DNA of 64,000 bases from Kineosporiaceae bacterium. GTDB lineage: Bacteria > Actinomycetota > Actinomycetes > Actinomycetales > Kineosporiaceae. Positions 56,589 through 64,000 of the stretch are shown here, piece after piece. Within the stretch, counting starts at the first letter, position 1. Every line of letters starts with the position of its first letter. The notes under the pieces were generated by a model. That model searched no databases. It was not told the DNA's origin and worked only from the letters and a program-made list of their open reading frames with translations. Where the stretch lies: NCBI GenBank assembly GCA_016713225.1, contig JADJPO010000001.1, forward strand, positions 496,001-560,000, given 5' to 3'. The position numbers and the translations under genes were made by a program.

Positions 56589-57785
56589 TCATCGCTTGAG
56601 GTCCACCAGTTCCTGCAGCATCTGGTCGCTGGTGGTGATCACCCGTGAGTTCGCCTGAAACCCGCGTTGAGCAATGATCATGTTGGTGAACTCCTGCGCC
56701 AGGTCGACGTTGCTCATCTCCAGGGTGGAGCCGAGCAGCGTGCCCCGGCCGCCGCTGCCGGCGATACCGATCTGAGGCAGGCCGGAGTTGGCCGTCTGGA
56801 CGAACGCGGTGTTGCCGACCTTCTCGAGGCCACTCGGGTTGGTGAAGTTCGCCAGCGCCAGCTTGCCCAGCGACTGCTTCTGCTGATTGCTGAAGACCCC
56901 GATGATGGTGCCGTCCTGGTCGATCTGGAACTGCTGCAGACTGCCGGCAGCGGCGCCGTCCGTCGCGGTGACCGAGAGCGACTTCGGGCCGCCGTAGAGG
57001 CTGGCGCCGTCCATGTCGAAGTCGATCAACGTGCCGTCGTCCAGGGTCAGCGACGCCGCCGTGGAGTTGGGGTCGTCATAGGCGCCGGTGCCGTCGAAGG
57101 CCAGCGTCCCGGCGCTCGCGATCGACGAGGCATCGGTGAGGTCTGTGACAGTCACGGAAAAGCCGGTGCCCGCAGGGCTCAGCAGGATCGAGATCGAGTG
57201 CGACACACCGGATTTGTCGTACACGGTGGCGCCCAGGGTGAGGGGGGCCGCGGTGGCGTTCGTGATGTTGCCCGCCATGGTGACCTTGGTCGACGGGGTG
57301 GGCGGGATCATGGTACCGGCCGGCACGATGATGTCATCCAGCGGGCCGTCGGGGTTGATCAGGCCGTTCACCCCGGGCCAGCCCTGTACCCGCATTCCCT
57401 CGGAATTGACCAGCCGGCCGTTGGTGTCGAAGTTGAACGCGCCGGCGCGAGTGTAGGCCTGCGTGCCGTTGCTCACCACGAAGAACCCGTCACCCTGGAT
57501 CATCAGGTCGGTGGTGCGCCCGGTGCTCTGCGCCGAGCCCTGCCGGAAGTTGGTCGTGATGCCGCCCAGTTGAACGCCCAGACCGATCTGGGCCGGGTTG
57601 AGACCGCCCAGGCCGGGGGTGGGGGTGCCGGCGCTGCGCACGATCTGGCTCAGCGTGTCCTCGAAGGTGGTGGCACTGCCCTTGAAGCCGGTCGTGTTGA
57701 CGTTGGCGATGTTGTTCGACGTGACGTCCATCAGGGTCTGGTGTTGGCGCAGACCGGTGATGCCGGAGAAGAGGGAGCGAAGCAA
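56589..57785 (-). CDS. flgE: Flagellar hook protein FlgE
   Basis: 398 residues from a TTG at 57785, chosen because GGAGG sits 6 bases upstream and the product then begins LRSLFSGITGLRQHQ, exactly where hook proteins begin; a GTG/ATG start further upstream would overread the gap. Conserved N-terminal (VTSNNIANVNTTGFKGS) and C-terminal (NVDLAQEFTNMIIAQRGFQANSRVI) rod/hook motifs, with a beta-rich middle. Exported without a signal peptide through the flagellar gate. Confidence 0.94.
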   Translation of the reverse strand: MLRSLFSGITGLRQHQTLMDVTSNNIANVNTTGFKGSATTFEDTLSQIVRSAGTPTPGLGGLNPAQIGLGVQLGGITTNFRQGSAQSTGRTTDLMIQGDGFFVVSNGTQAYTRAGAFNFDTNGRLVNSEGMRVQGWPGVNGLINPDGPLDDIIVPAGTMIPPTPSTKVTMAGNITNATAAPLTLGATVYDKSGVSHSISILLSPAGTGFSVTVTDLTDASSIASAGTLAFDGTGAYDDPNSTAASLTLDDGTLIDFDMDGASLYGGPKSLSVTATDGAAAGSLQQFQIDQDGTIIGVFSNQQKQSLGKLALANFTNPSGLEKVGNTAFVQTANSGLPQIGIAGSGGRGTLLGSTLEMSNVDLAQEFTNMIIAQRGFQANSRVITTSDQMLQELVDLKR

Positions 57786-57912
57786 CGGGTCCTCCAGTGA
57801 CGGGACAATCCAGAAGTCGGCGTCCGTGCCGGAAGGCCCGAGAGGCATCGTGCCGTCGGGGTGGTGCACGGTGACAGGTCGACGCTGACCTGCCACCGAG
57901 ATCGAGGAGCGG

Positions 57913-58398
57913 TCAGCTTCCGCTGGTCGAGTTGCCGGATGAGGTGCTGGACGACGAGGTGCCGGTCGGGGTCGTCGACACCCCGGTGACGGCGGTCAAT
58001 TCGATCTTCAGGCCGTCGATCGTCAGGTTGGGTGTGGACGAGCCCAGCGTGGCGGCGGTGACCAGGCCGCTGCGGCTGATGCCGGAGGCGTCGGTGTAGG
58101 TCACCGTGCGCCCGACCAGAGAGGTGGCGGTCTGGCTGCGCGAGGAGTCCAGCACCTGTTGCTGCAGTTCGGTGAGCTGCTGCATCTTCTCCACCGCAGT
58201 GAACTGGGCCGTCTGCGCCATGAACTGCGAGGAGTCGGTCGGGTTGCTGGGGTCCTGGTACTGCAATTGGGCCACCAGCAGTTTGAGGAACGTGTCGGTG
58301 CCCATCGCGGTGCGGTCGGCGCCGGCCGAGAACGTCGTGCCATCGGATCCGGTGATCGTGGGCGTCTTCGCAGTGCCGATACCTGTCACGCTGCTCAT
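57913..58398 (-). CDS. flgD: Flagellar hook cap protein FlgD
   Basis: 161 residues. N-terminal FlgD region (MGTDTFLKLLVAQLQYQDP, DSSQFMAQTAQFTAVEKMQQL) and a short C-terminal beta domain ending in a Ser/Thr/Gly tail. Caps the growing hook. ATG at 58398 with GAAGGGA upstream. Lies between fliK and flgE, the common order. Confidence 0.92.
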   Translation of the reverse strand: MSSVTGIGTAKTPTITGSDGTTFSAGADRTAMGTDTFLKLLVAQLQYQDPSNPTDSSQFMAQTAQFTAVEKMQQLTELQQQVLDSSRSQTATSLVGRTVTYTDASGISRSGLVTAATLGSSTPNLTIDGLKIELTAVTGVSTTPTGTSSSSTSSGNSTSGS

Positions 58399-58479
58399 GC
58401 GGCTGCACTGTCCCTTCGCTGACCGTGGCCGTCGGCTTCCCGTCGGCCGGTTGTGGTGGTTATCAAGGTGTTCGACGGA

Positions 58480-60207
58480 TCAAACCCGTACATCGAAGCC
58501 CTCCGTGGTCGAGTTCACCCGGGTGGCCGACCCGGCCTCGTCCCGGTCGAAGCGCGAGGTCGTCCGTTCGGCTCCCGGCTGCTGGCCGGACCGGCCCCGG
58601 GGGCCGCCCGTGTCGCCGTCGGTCTCGCCGGCGCCCGGTCGGCGCTGCGGTGAGCCCTCGGTGGCGCTGTCCTGCAAGGCCACCGACGCGAGGTCGAGGC
58701 CTGCCTCGGACAGTTGGTCGCGCAGGTGGTCCATGCCCTCGCGCAGGGTGGCGATGGCGGTGATCTCGCCCGACATCGACAGCTGCACGCTCGCCCCCCG
58801 GACGTCGACCGTCACGGTCAGGTCGCCGAGGTTGTCCGGCGACAGGTGCATCACCGTGCGATGGGTACCGTCGCGCAACGTCCGCAAGCCGCTGACGTGC
58901 TTGACGACCTGTGCGGCCAGATCCTGGGGACTGCCTGGGGTGTGGGGTGTCCGGGCGGCCTCCGGGCCGGTGGCGGGCTGGTTCGCCGCCGACGCCTGGA
59001 CGCCGCCGGCGCCGGCGACGGGCGTGGTGGTGGCCGGTGTGGCCTCGCCCGAGGCCGCGGCAGGTGTCGAGGCGCCCCCGGACGTCGGCGACCCTGCCGA
59101 CGGGGAGTCGCCGGCCTCGACCGAGCCGGTGGACTCGAGTCGTCCGGTGGGCTGGGGATCGTCCTCGGCGGCGGGGGCGATCGGCTGCGCAGCAGCCACC
59201 GGTGGGGCGACGTTCGTGGCAGGGGCGTTCTGCGGCAGCGGAGTCGGCGTGTTCGAGGGCGCCGGGGCGGACGACGGCAGGGCCGTGGCCTGCTGACTGT
59301 CGACCGGGCTCTCCGAGCCTGCCGAGGCGGGCACGCCGTCGATCCCCGAGGCGGTGCCTTCCCCGGTGTCGGCCATCGGGGTCTGTTGTGCAGCTGTCAC
59401 GCGGGGAGCCGAGGTGGCCGCCTGCGCTGTCGCCACGACGGTGCTGGTCGCCGGGTCGAGCAGTGCGGCCGCGATCGCGGCCGCCGGGGCGGTGGCTGCC
59501 GGGGTGGCCTCGGTGGGGGAACCATCGGTCGGGGAACCGATCAGGGAACCATCGTTCGGGGCCGGACTCGTGGCGGCTACCGGTGTGGCGGCGACGTCCG
59601 GTGCGGTGGGGGTTCCCGACTCGGCCGCAGAGGCCGAGGTGGCCAGGGCGGCAGCGAACGACACGGAACCCTCGGTAGGGAGGGAATCGACTGTCCCGGT
59701 GGCGGTCTCACCCGCCGGTGTCGGTGCCGCGGGGCCGGCGGGCTGGGTGATCGGGCTCGAGGCGGTACCGCTCGTGCGGGCCGCGCCGACCCGCTCGGTG
59801 GGCGTCGCCGTCTCGACCGCGGCCTCGGATCGGTGGCGGCCGGGGGGTACCCGCGTCGGTGCCTCGGGCCGGGCCTGCTGCGCTGCCGGGGTGGCGGCCG
59901 GCGCCGGGGTCGAGGTGGCGGCCTCGGAGGACGGATCGCGCGGCGGACGGGTGCTCGCCGGACGCCGCACCGGACGCCGCGCGCGGTTGCCGGCCCGTTC
60001 CTGCGGTCGCTCCTCGACGCTCGGGCGAGCTCGTTCCGGCAGATCCGGACGGGTGTTCTGCGCTGCCGTCGACTGCCGGGCGGCCAGCATCAGTGCCTGG
60101 TGGAACGCCGCCACGGTGGCCGGGTTCGGGGCTTGTGCCTGGCTCGGGTCGGCGCCGATCAGTTCACCGACCGTGGCAGCGGTGGTGCGGTTCGTGGTCA
60201 CGGTCAT
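58480..60207 (-). CDS. fliK: Flagellar hook-length control protein FliK
   Basis: 575 residues from the ATG at 60207, which overlaps the hydrolase stop (ATGA); the longer open frame is a shadow. About 430 residues are low-complexity Ala/Pro/Thr, expected for the ruler part. The C-terminal Flg_hook domain (LSPDNLGDLTVTVDVRGASVQL, HLRDQLSEAGLDLASVAL) contacts FlhB to switch export specificity. The disordered part diverges fast, so homologs match mainly at the C-terminus. Confidence 0.85.
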   Translation of the reverse strand: MTVTTNRTTAATVGELIGADPSQAQAPNPATVAAFHQALMLAARQSTAAQNTRPDLPERARPSVEERPQERAGNRARRPVRRPASTRPPRDPSSEAATSTPAPAATPAAQQARPEAPTRVPPGRHRSEAAVETATPTERVGAARTSGTASSPITQPAGPAAPTPAGETATGTVDSLPTEGSVSFAAALATSASAAESGTPTAPDVAATPVAATSPAPNDGSLIGSPTDGSPTEATPAATAPAAAIAAALLDPATSTVVATAQAATSAPRVTAAQQTPMADTGEGTASGIDGVPASAGSESPVDSQQATALPSSAPAPSNTPTPLPQNAPATNVAPPVAAAQPIAPAAEDDPQPTGRLESTGSVEAGDSPSAGSPTSGGASTPAAASGEATPATTTPVAGAGGVQASAANQPATGPEAARTPHTPGSPQDLAAQVVKHVSGLRTLRDGTHRTVMHLSPDNLGDLTVTVDVRGASVQLSMSGEITAIATLREGMDHLRDQLSEAGLDLASVALQDSATEGSPQRRPGAGETDGDTGGPRGRSGQQPGAERTTSRFDRDEAGSATRVNSTTEGFDVRV

Positions 60208-61319
60208 CGCAAGGCCTCCTGGTACTCGAGCACACGTCGGACGTAGGTCTGGGTCTCGGAGTACGGCGGGATGCCGCCGTACTTGCGCACCGCTCCGGGG
60301 CCGGCGTTGTAACCGGCCAGGGCGAGGTCGACCCGGCCGCCGAACTGCGACAGCAGGTCCTTCAGCAGTCGGGCGGCGCCGTCCACCGCCTCGGCCGGGT
60401 TGTAGGCGTCGACGCCGAGCGATCGTGCCGTGCCCGGCATGAGCTGCATCAGGCCCCGAGCCCCTGCGCCACTGACCGCACGGGGGTTGTACCCGCTCTC
60501 GGCCTTGGCCACTGCCGACAGCAGCGACGCATCGACCCCGTGGCGGCGGCCCGCTGCCGTGAACAGGGCGGCGTAGGGGCCGGTGACCGAACCGGCCGTG
60601 GCGGCACTCACGCGACCGAGCGCGCCGGTGCCGCTCACCCCGGACGCCACGGTCGCCCCGGCTGCCTCGTCCACCGCCGGGGTGACCCGGCGGATCGACG
60701 AGGGGGTACCCCACAAGGGGTGCACGCCCACGGTCTTGCCGGTACGGGGGGCATCGATCATCTTGCCGTTGCCGACGTAGATCCCCACGTGGTGAGCCGG
60801 TTTGCCGAAGAACACCAGGTCGCCCGGACGCGCCGCCGCCAGTGAGGACACGGCCTGCCCGGCTCGGGACTGATCTGCGGCCACCCGCGGCAGGTCGATC
60901 CCGAGCGAGCCGTAGACGTACTGCACCAGTCCGGAGCAGTCCACCCCCGTCGCGGGATCCTCTCCGCCCCAGACGTACTTCACCCCGGTGTACTGCTGGG
61001 CCTTGGCCACTGCGGCGGCGCCGAGATCGCCTCTGGGAGCCGAGGTGGCGCCGGCAGCGGCGGTGACCCCGGTCGCTCCCGTCGATCCCGACAACCCCGC
61101 CAGGGCCTGCACCAGGGCGGTGGTGTCGGAGGTCGAGGTGCCGTCCTGCGAGCCCATGGCCTCGGCCAGCAACGAGGCGAACCCGGCTGCGGTGCCCGAG
61201 GCAGATGTGCCGCTGCCCGACCCGGCGTTCGTCCGCCCCGACCGAACGCCCAGCAGGGACTGCAACTCCCCGATCCGGGCCTGCATCGCCCCGAACGACT
61301 CGGGAACCGGAGCGGTCAT
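60204..61319 (-). CDS. NlpC/P60 endopeptidase - lytic transglycosylase fusion in the flagellar operon
   Basis: 371 residues. An Ala/Ser/Gly-rich N-terminus without a signal peptide, then a NlpC/P60 domain (about 100-205) with Cys128 in GVDCSGL and the histidine in HHVGIYVG (near 176). A Ser/Ala/Gly linker leads to an SLT-type transglycosylase domain (about 250-365) with the catalytic glutamate in AKAESGYNP (Glu274), GLMQLMPGTA and AGYNAGPGAV. It can probably cut both peptide and glycan bonds of peptidoglycan, a role FlgJ plays elsewhere for rod insertion. Overlaps fliK and fliJ by 4 bases each. Confidence 0.88.
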   Translation of the reverse strand: MTAPVPESFGAMQARIGELQSLLGVRSGRTNAGSGSGTSASGTAAGFASLLAEAMGSQDGTSTSDTTALVQALAGLSGSTGATGVTAAAGATSAPRGDLGAAAVAKAQQYTGVKYVWGGEDPATGVDCSGLVQYVYGSLGIDLPRVAADQSRAGQAVSSLAAARPGDLVFFGKPAHHVGIYVGNGKMIDAPRTGKTVGVHPLWGTPSSIRRVTPAVDEAAGATVASGVSGTGALGRVSAATAGSVTGPYAALFTAAGRRHGVDASLLSAVAKAESGYNPRAVSGAGARGLMQLMPGTARSLGVDAYNPAEAVDGAARLLKDLLSQFGGRVDLALAGYNAGPGAVRKYGGIPPYSETQTYVRRVLEYQEALR

Positions 61320-61780
61320 CGGGGCTCACCTCCCGCCACGACATCGGTGCCGACCGGGCTGCCGAGCAGCCGTGGCATGCCGGCGGCCAGGTCGTCGATC
61401 AGGCGCTGCTCGTGACGGGCGTCGGACTCGGCCAGGGCGAGGCGGTGGCGGTCGTGCAGCGCCTCGACGGCCCGCAGTCCTGCCCGGGCGGTGTGCCAGG
61501 CCTCGACGGCGGCGGCCACCTCGCTCTGCCGGGTGATCACGACGGCGGCTGCCTGATCGGCGCGCTCGCGCAACAGATCACGACGCAACCCGGCGGTCAC
61601 AACGTCCTGCGAGTCGGCCAGTGCCGCGGGAACGCAGGTCAGGACGGCCTGCTGCAACGCCGCATGCTCCAGCTCGGCATCGATCAGGGCTCGCCGGGCA
61701 GCGCCGAGCTCCTCGGCTGCGGCGTCCAGCCGGACGGCGCGCAACCGCTCCAGCGTCTGCAATCGGAATCGGCGGCTCAT
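61316..61780 (-). CDS. fliJ: Flagellar export chaperone FliJ
   Basis: 154 residues, almost entirely heptad-patterned coiled coil rich in Ala, Arg, Glu and Leu (RRFRLQTLERLRAVRLDAAAEE at the start), as FliJ proteins are. Couples the FliI ATPase to FlhA. ATGA overlap with fliI. The assignment rests on length, coiled coil and position, because FliJ sequences are poorly conserved. Confidence 0.82.
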   Translation of the reverse strand: MSRRFRLQTLERLRAVRLDAAAEELGAARRALIDAELEHAALQQAVLTCVPAALADSQDVVTAGLRRDLLRERADQAAAVVITRQSEVAAAVEAWHTARAGLRAVEALHDRHRLALAESDARHEQRLIDDLAAGMPRLLGSPVGTDVVAGGEPR

Positions 61781-63150
61781 GTGGTCTCACCCGGCAGCTG
61801 GCCGCCCAGCGCCTGAGCCAGCTGAGCCCAGGCCTGCTCGGCCGGTACCGCGGTATCCGGACGCTGCCGCAGGAAGTCCTCCAAGCCGGGTCGCAGCGCG
61901 ATGGCCAGGTCGACGTCGGGGTCGCTGCCCGCCGCGTAGGCGCCGACCTCGATCAGCTCGCGCGCCTCGCGGTGGGCAGCGAGCAGGCGGCGTGCCATGG
62001 CCGCCAGACCCAGCTGGTCCGGCGTGCACACGGCCCGCTCGACCCGCGAGATCGACTCCAACACATCGATACTGGGAAAGTGCCCGGCTGTCGCGAGGCG
62101 TCGCGACAGCACGATGTGACCATCGAGGATGCCGCGTACGGTGTCACCGATCGGGTCCTGCAGATCGTCGCCCTCGACGAGCACGGTGTACAGCGCGGTG
62201 ATGCTGCCGTCCGCCCCCGGCCCGGCTCGCTCGAGCAGCCGGGGCAGCATCGCGAACACGCTGGCGGGGTAGCCGCGGGTGGCCGGTGGCTCACCGGCGG
62301 CCAGAGCCACCTCGCGCTGCGCGAGTGCGGTGCGGGTGATCGAGTCGACCACCAGCAGGACGTCGAAGCCCTGGTCGCGGAACCACTCGGCCATGCGGGT
62401 GGCGGTGAACGCCGCGGTGAGCCGCAACATCGACGGGTCGTCCCCGGTGGCCAGCACGATCACGGTGCTGGCCCGGGTGACCTCGTCGAGGGTGTCCTCG
62501 AGGAACTCGCGCACCTCTCGCCCTCGCTCGCCCACCAGGGCGACCACCCGCACCGGCGCCGAGGTGCCGCGCACGGCCATGCCCAACAACGTCGACTTGC
62601 CCACGCCGGAACCCGCCATGATGCCCACCCGCTGACCGGCCCCGACCGGGATCAGGGTGTCCAGCGCGCGCACGCCCGTGGCCAGGGGGGTGTCGACCCG
62701 CCTGCGGTGCAACGGGTTCGGCGCCGAGGCCTCCAGCGCCACCGGGACGACGTCGCGCAGTGGGCCGGCGCCGTCCATGGGGCGGCCGAGGGCGTCGACC
62801 ACCCGACCGAGCAGCCCGTGGCCGGCCGGCACCAGGGCGGGTCCCCCGGTGGACACCACGGCGCATCCGGCACCGATACCCGCGGTGGTGCCCAGCGGCA
62901 TACAGGTGGCACCGGAGCGATGGACCGCGACCACCTGGGCCGGCACCGAGCCGGCATCGCTGAGCACGTGCACCAGGTCGCCAACGCCGGCGCGAATGCC
63001 CTCGACCCGGATGCCGAGCCCCACCACGTCGGCGACCAGGCCGTGCACCGTGGGCCTGGCGACCGGCAGGGCGGCGGTGAAGCGGTCGGCGAGCAGGGTC
63101 GTCAGCGATTCGATGGCGGCCCGATGGCTGAGAAGGTGCTGTCCGGTCAC
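61777..63150 (-). CDS. fliI: Flagellar export ATPase FliI
   Basis: 457 residues, F1-beta-like ATPase energising flagellar export. Walker A AGSGVGKST (about 176-184), ERGREVREF, Walker B region VLLVVDSITRTALAQREVALAAGEPPATRGYPASVF, which is the FliI family signature. GTG at 63150 overlaps the fliH stop (GTGA). Confidence 0.97.
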   Translation of the reverse strand: MTGQHLLSHRAAIESLTTLLADRFTAALPVARPTVHGLVADVVGLGIRVEGIRAGVGDLVHVLSDAGSVPAQVVAVHRSGATCMPLGTTAGIGAGCAVVSTGGPALVPAGHGLLGRVVDALGRPMDGAGPLRDVVPVALEASAPNPLHRRRVDTPLATGVRALDTLIPVGAGQRVGIMAGSGVGKSTLLGMAVRGTSAPVRVVALVGERGREVREFLEDTLDEVTRASTVIVLATGDDPSMLRLTAAFTATRMAEWFRDQGFDVLLVVDSITRTALAQREVALAAGEPPATRGYPASVFAMLPRLLERAGPGADGSITALYTVLVEGDDLQDPIGDTVRGILDGHIVLSRRLATAGHFPSIDVLESISRVERAVCTPDQLGLAAMARRLLAAHREARELIEVGAYAAGSDPDVDLAIALRPGLEDFLRQRPDTAVPAEQAWAQLAQALGGQLPGETT

Positions 63151-63830
63151 CCGCGCAGCACCTCCTCGGCGGCGGCGATCGCCCTGGGCAACGACACGTG
63201 CAACCGTTGCGTGGGGGTCAGCGCCAGGACATCGCCGACGGGCACCTCGGCGTCGGCGACGATCCGGACGTCGTCCGGGATCTCACCGGCGAGAGCGGCC
63301 AGGTCGGCGGCGTCAGCGGGGTTGAGCCGCAGCGACACCACCTGGTCGCCCTCCGCGAGCAGCCGGATCGCGGTCCGGACGGCCTCCAGCACCGGCGGTG
63401 TCACGGAAGAGAGCTCGCGGTCGAGTACGGCCCGCGCGATCGCGATCGCCCCGTCGGTGAGTGCGTCGGCCACGTGGATCCAGGCCGGGTGCGTGGTGCG
63501 GTCGAGCGCGTGGACGGCCTGGGTCAGTTGGTCCAGCACGGTGCGGATCCGGGCGGCCTCGGTGGCTCGCTCGGCGGCGCGCAGCTCGGCCCGGCGGGCG
63601 CTCTCGGCGCCCTCGGCCTCGGCGGCGGCCCGGCGTCCCTGAGCCCACCCGGCGGCGTACCCCTGCGCACGGCCGGCCTCGCGCCCCTGCTCCATCGCCT
63701 GGTGCACCAGCCGCTCGATCTCGGGGTCGATCCAGGCCATGCCGCCGACCCCGGGCACCAGCGGGCGGTCGAATCTCATCGCCCGCACGATGGGCTCGCT
63801 GCGATCCGGGTTACTCGACGAGGGCTTCAT
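63147..63830 (-). CDS. fliH: Flagellar export regulator FliH
   Basis: 227 residues from the ATG at 63830, which overlaps the fliG end by 20 bases and has GGGG upstream; an ATG at 63779 is an alternative. Features: repeated GxxxG-like pattern (EQGREAGRAQGYAAGWAQGRRAA), a helical middle, and a C-terminal domain (LRLNPADAADLAAL) as in FliH, which binds FliI and the C-ring. Confidence 0.85.
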   Translation of the reverse strand: MKPSSSNPDRSEPIVRAMRFDRPLVPGVGGMAWIDPEIERLVHQAMEQGREAGRAQGYAAGWAQGRRAAAEAEGAESARRAELRAAERATEAARIRTVLDQLTQAVHALDRTTHPAWIHVADALTDGAIAIARAVLDRELSSVTPPVLEAVRTAIRLLAEGDQVVSLRLNPADAADLAALAGEIPDDVRIVADAEVPVGDVLALTPTQRLHVSLPRAIAAAEEVLRG

Positions 63831-64000
63831 CGTTACCCCGCATGATGACGATCTGCCCGGACTGCTCGAGCGCACGAATCTCGGTGACGATCTTGGCCTG
63901 GGCCTCCTCGACCTCGGACAGGCGCTTGGGACCGAGCAGCTCGATCTCCTCGGCCAGGTTCTCGGCCGCGCGGGTCGACAGGTTGCGCATGATCTTCTCG
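63811..64000 (-). CDS. fliG: Flagellar switch protein FliG, C-terminal end
   Basis: Only the last 62 residues are inside the window, reading leftward to the TAA at 63813-63811. The visible part (MRNLSTRAAENLAEEIELLGP, VEEAQAKIVTEIRALEQSGQI, ending RGNDEALVE) matches the FliG C-terminus. Rotor protein that contacts MotA. The 5' part lies outside the window. Confidence 0.9.
   Translation of the reverse strand, partial: EKIMRNLSTRAAENLAEEIELLGPKRLSEVEEAQAKIVTEIRALEQSGQIVIMRGNDEALVE

Noticed and set aside
58714..60246. 510-codon plus-strand frame opposite fliK
   Set aside because: Low-complexity Gly/Arg product mirroring the Ala/Pro-rich fliK ruler region; no start signal and no family.

Overview
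The window is a strongly GC-rich actinobacterial chromosome segment. Evidence for this: GTG and TTG starts, chains of ATGA/GTGA gene overlaps, a complete Streptomyces-type conservon (cvnABCD), an actinobacterial bifunctional dCTP deaminase and DUF222/HNH genes. It comes from a motile lineage with lateral flagellar and chemotaxis loci, of the Kineosporia/Kineococcus/Nocardioides kind; the genus cannot be fixed from the sequence alone.

Layout. 1-3.3 kb: fructose PTS operon (DeoR regulator, 1-phosphofructokinase, EIIA, EIIBC), read leftward from a palindromic operator. 3.3-4.7 kb: EamA-type permease and a flavodoxin-like protein. 4.8-9.6 kb: leftward conservon cvnABCD translationally coupled to an orphan betaine-type binding lipoprotein. 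9.9-13.8 kb: ceruloplasmin-like multicopper oxidase, a frameshifted lipoprotein, a VOC protein, an SH3/peptidase-like exported protein and a frameshifted membrane protein. 13.9-18.1 kb: small accessory patch between an unusual tRNA (Arg-type body, GCU anticodon) and tRNA-Gly(CCC). It carries a DUF4231-like remnant and a large DUF4062/NB-ARC/TPR STAND protein broken by one frameshift. 18.4-20.1 kb: dcd and an unknown gene. 20.2-28.2 kb: chemotaxis operon cheA-cheW-cheY-cheB-cheR-cheX-cheY2-ExxN protein, then an EAL/HDOD protein. 28.3-33.9 kb: a single-chain, eukaryote-type acyl-CoA carboxylase of 1871 residues. 34-64 kb: flagellar genes, nearly all leftward: fliG-fliH-fliI-fliJ, a NlpC/P60+SLT hydrolase, fliK-flgD-flgE; flbD-motA-motB-fliL-fliM-fliN-fliO-fliP-fliQ; then an MCP with PilZ domain, an acyltransferase and a secreted protein inserted before fliR-flhB; a broken HNH gene; flhA and a FlhF-like protein without a P-loop. 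A TasA-like/SipW-like pair sits divergent from flhA.

How it fits together. Sigma-28-type promoters (TCA[A/T]-N15/16-[G/A]CCGATGC) lie before cheA, flhA, the MCP-PilZ gene and flbD-motAB. These link chemotaxis, export and motor genes into one late-flagellar regulon. CheA/CheW/CheY/CheB/CheR form the signalling core, with CheX-like proteins as probable CheY-P phosphatases. The MCP-PilZ and EAL/HDOD proteins suggest cyclic-di-GMP input. Several accessory genes carry frameshifts while the long core genes are intact, which favours real decay over random sequence error.
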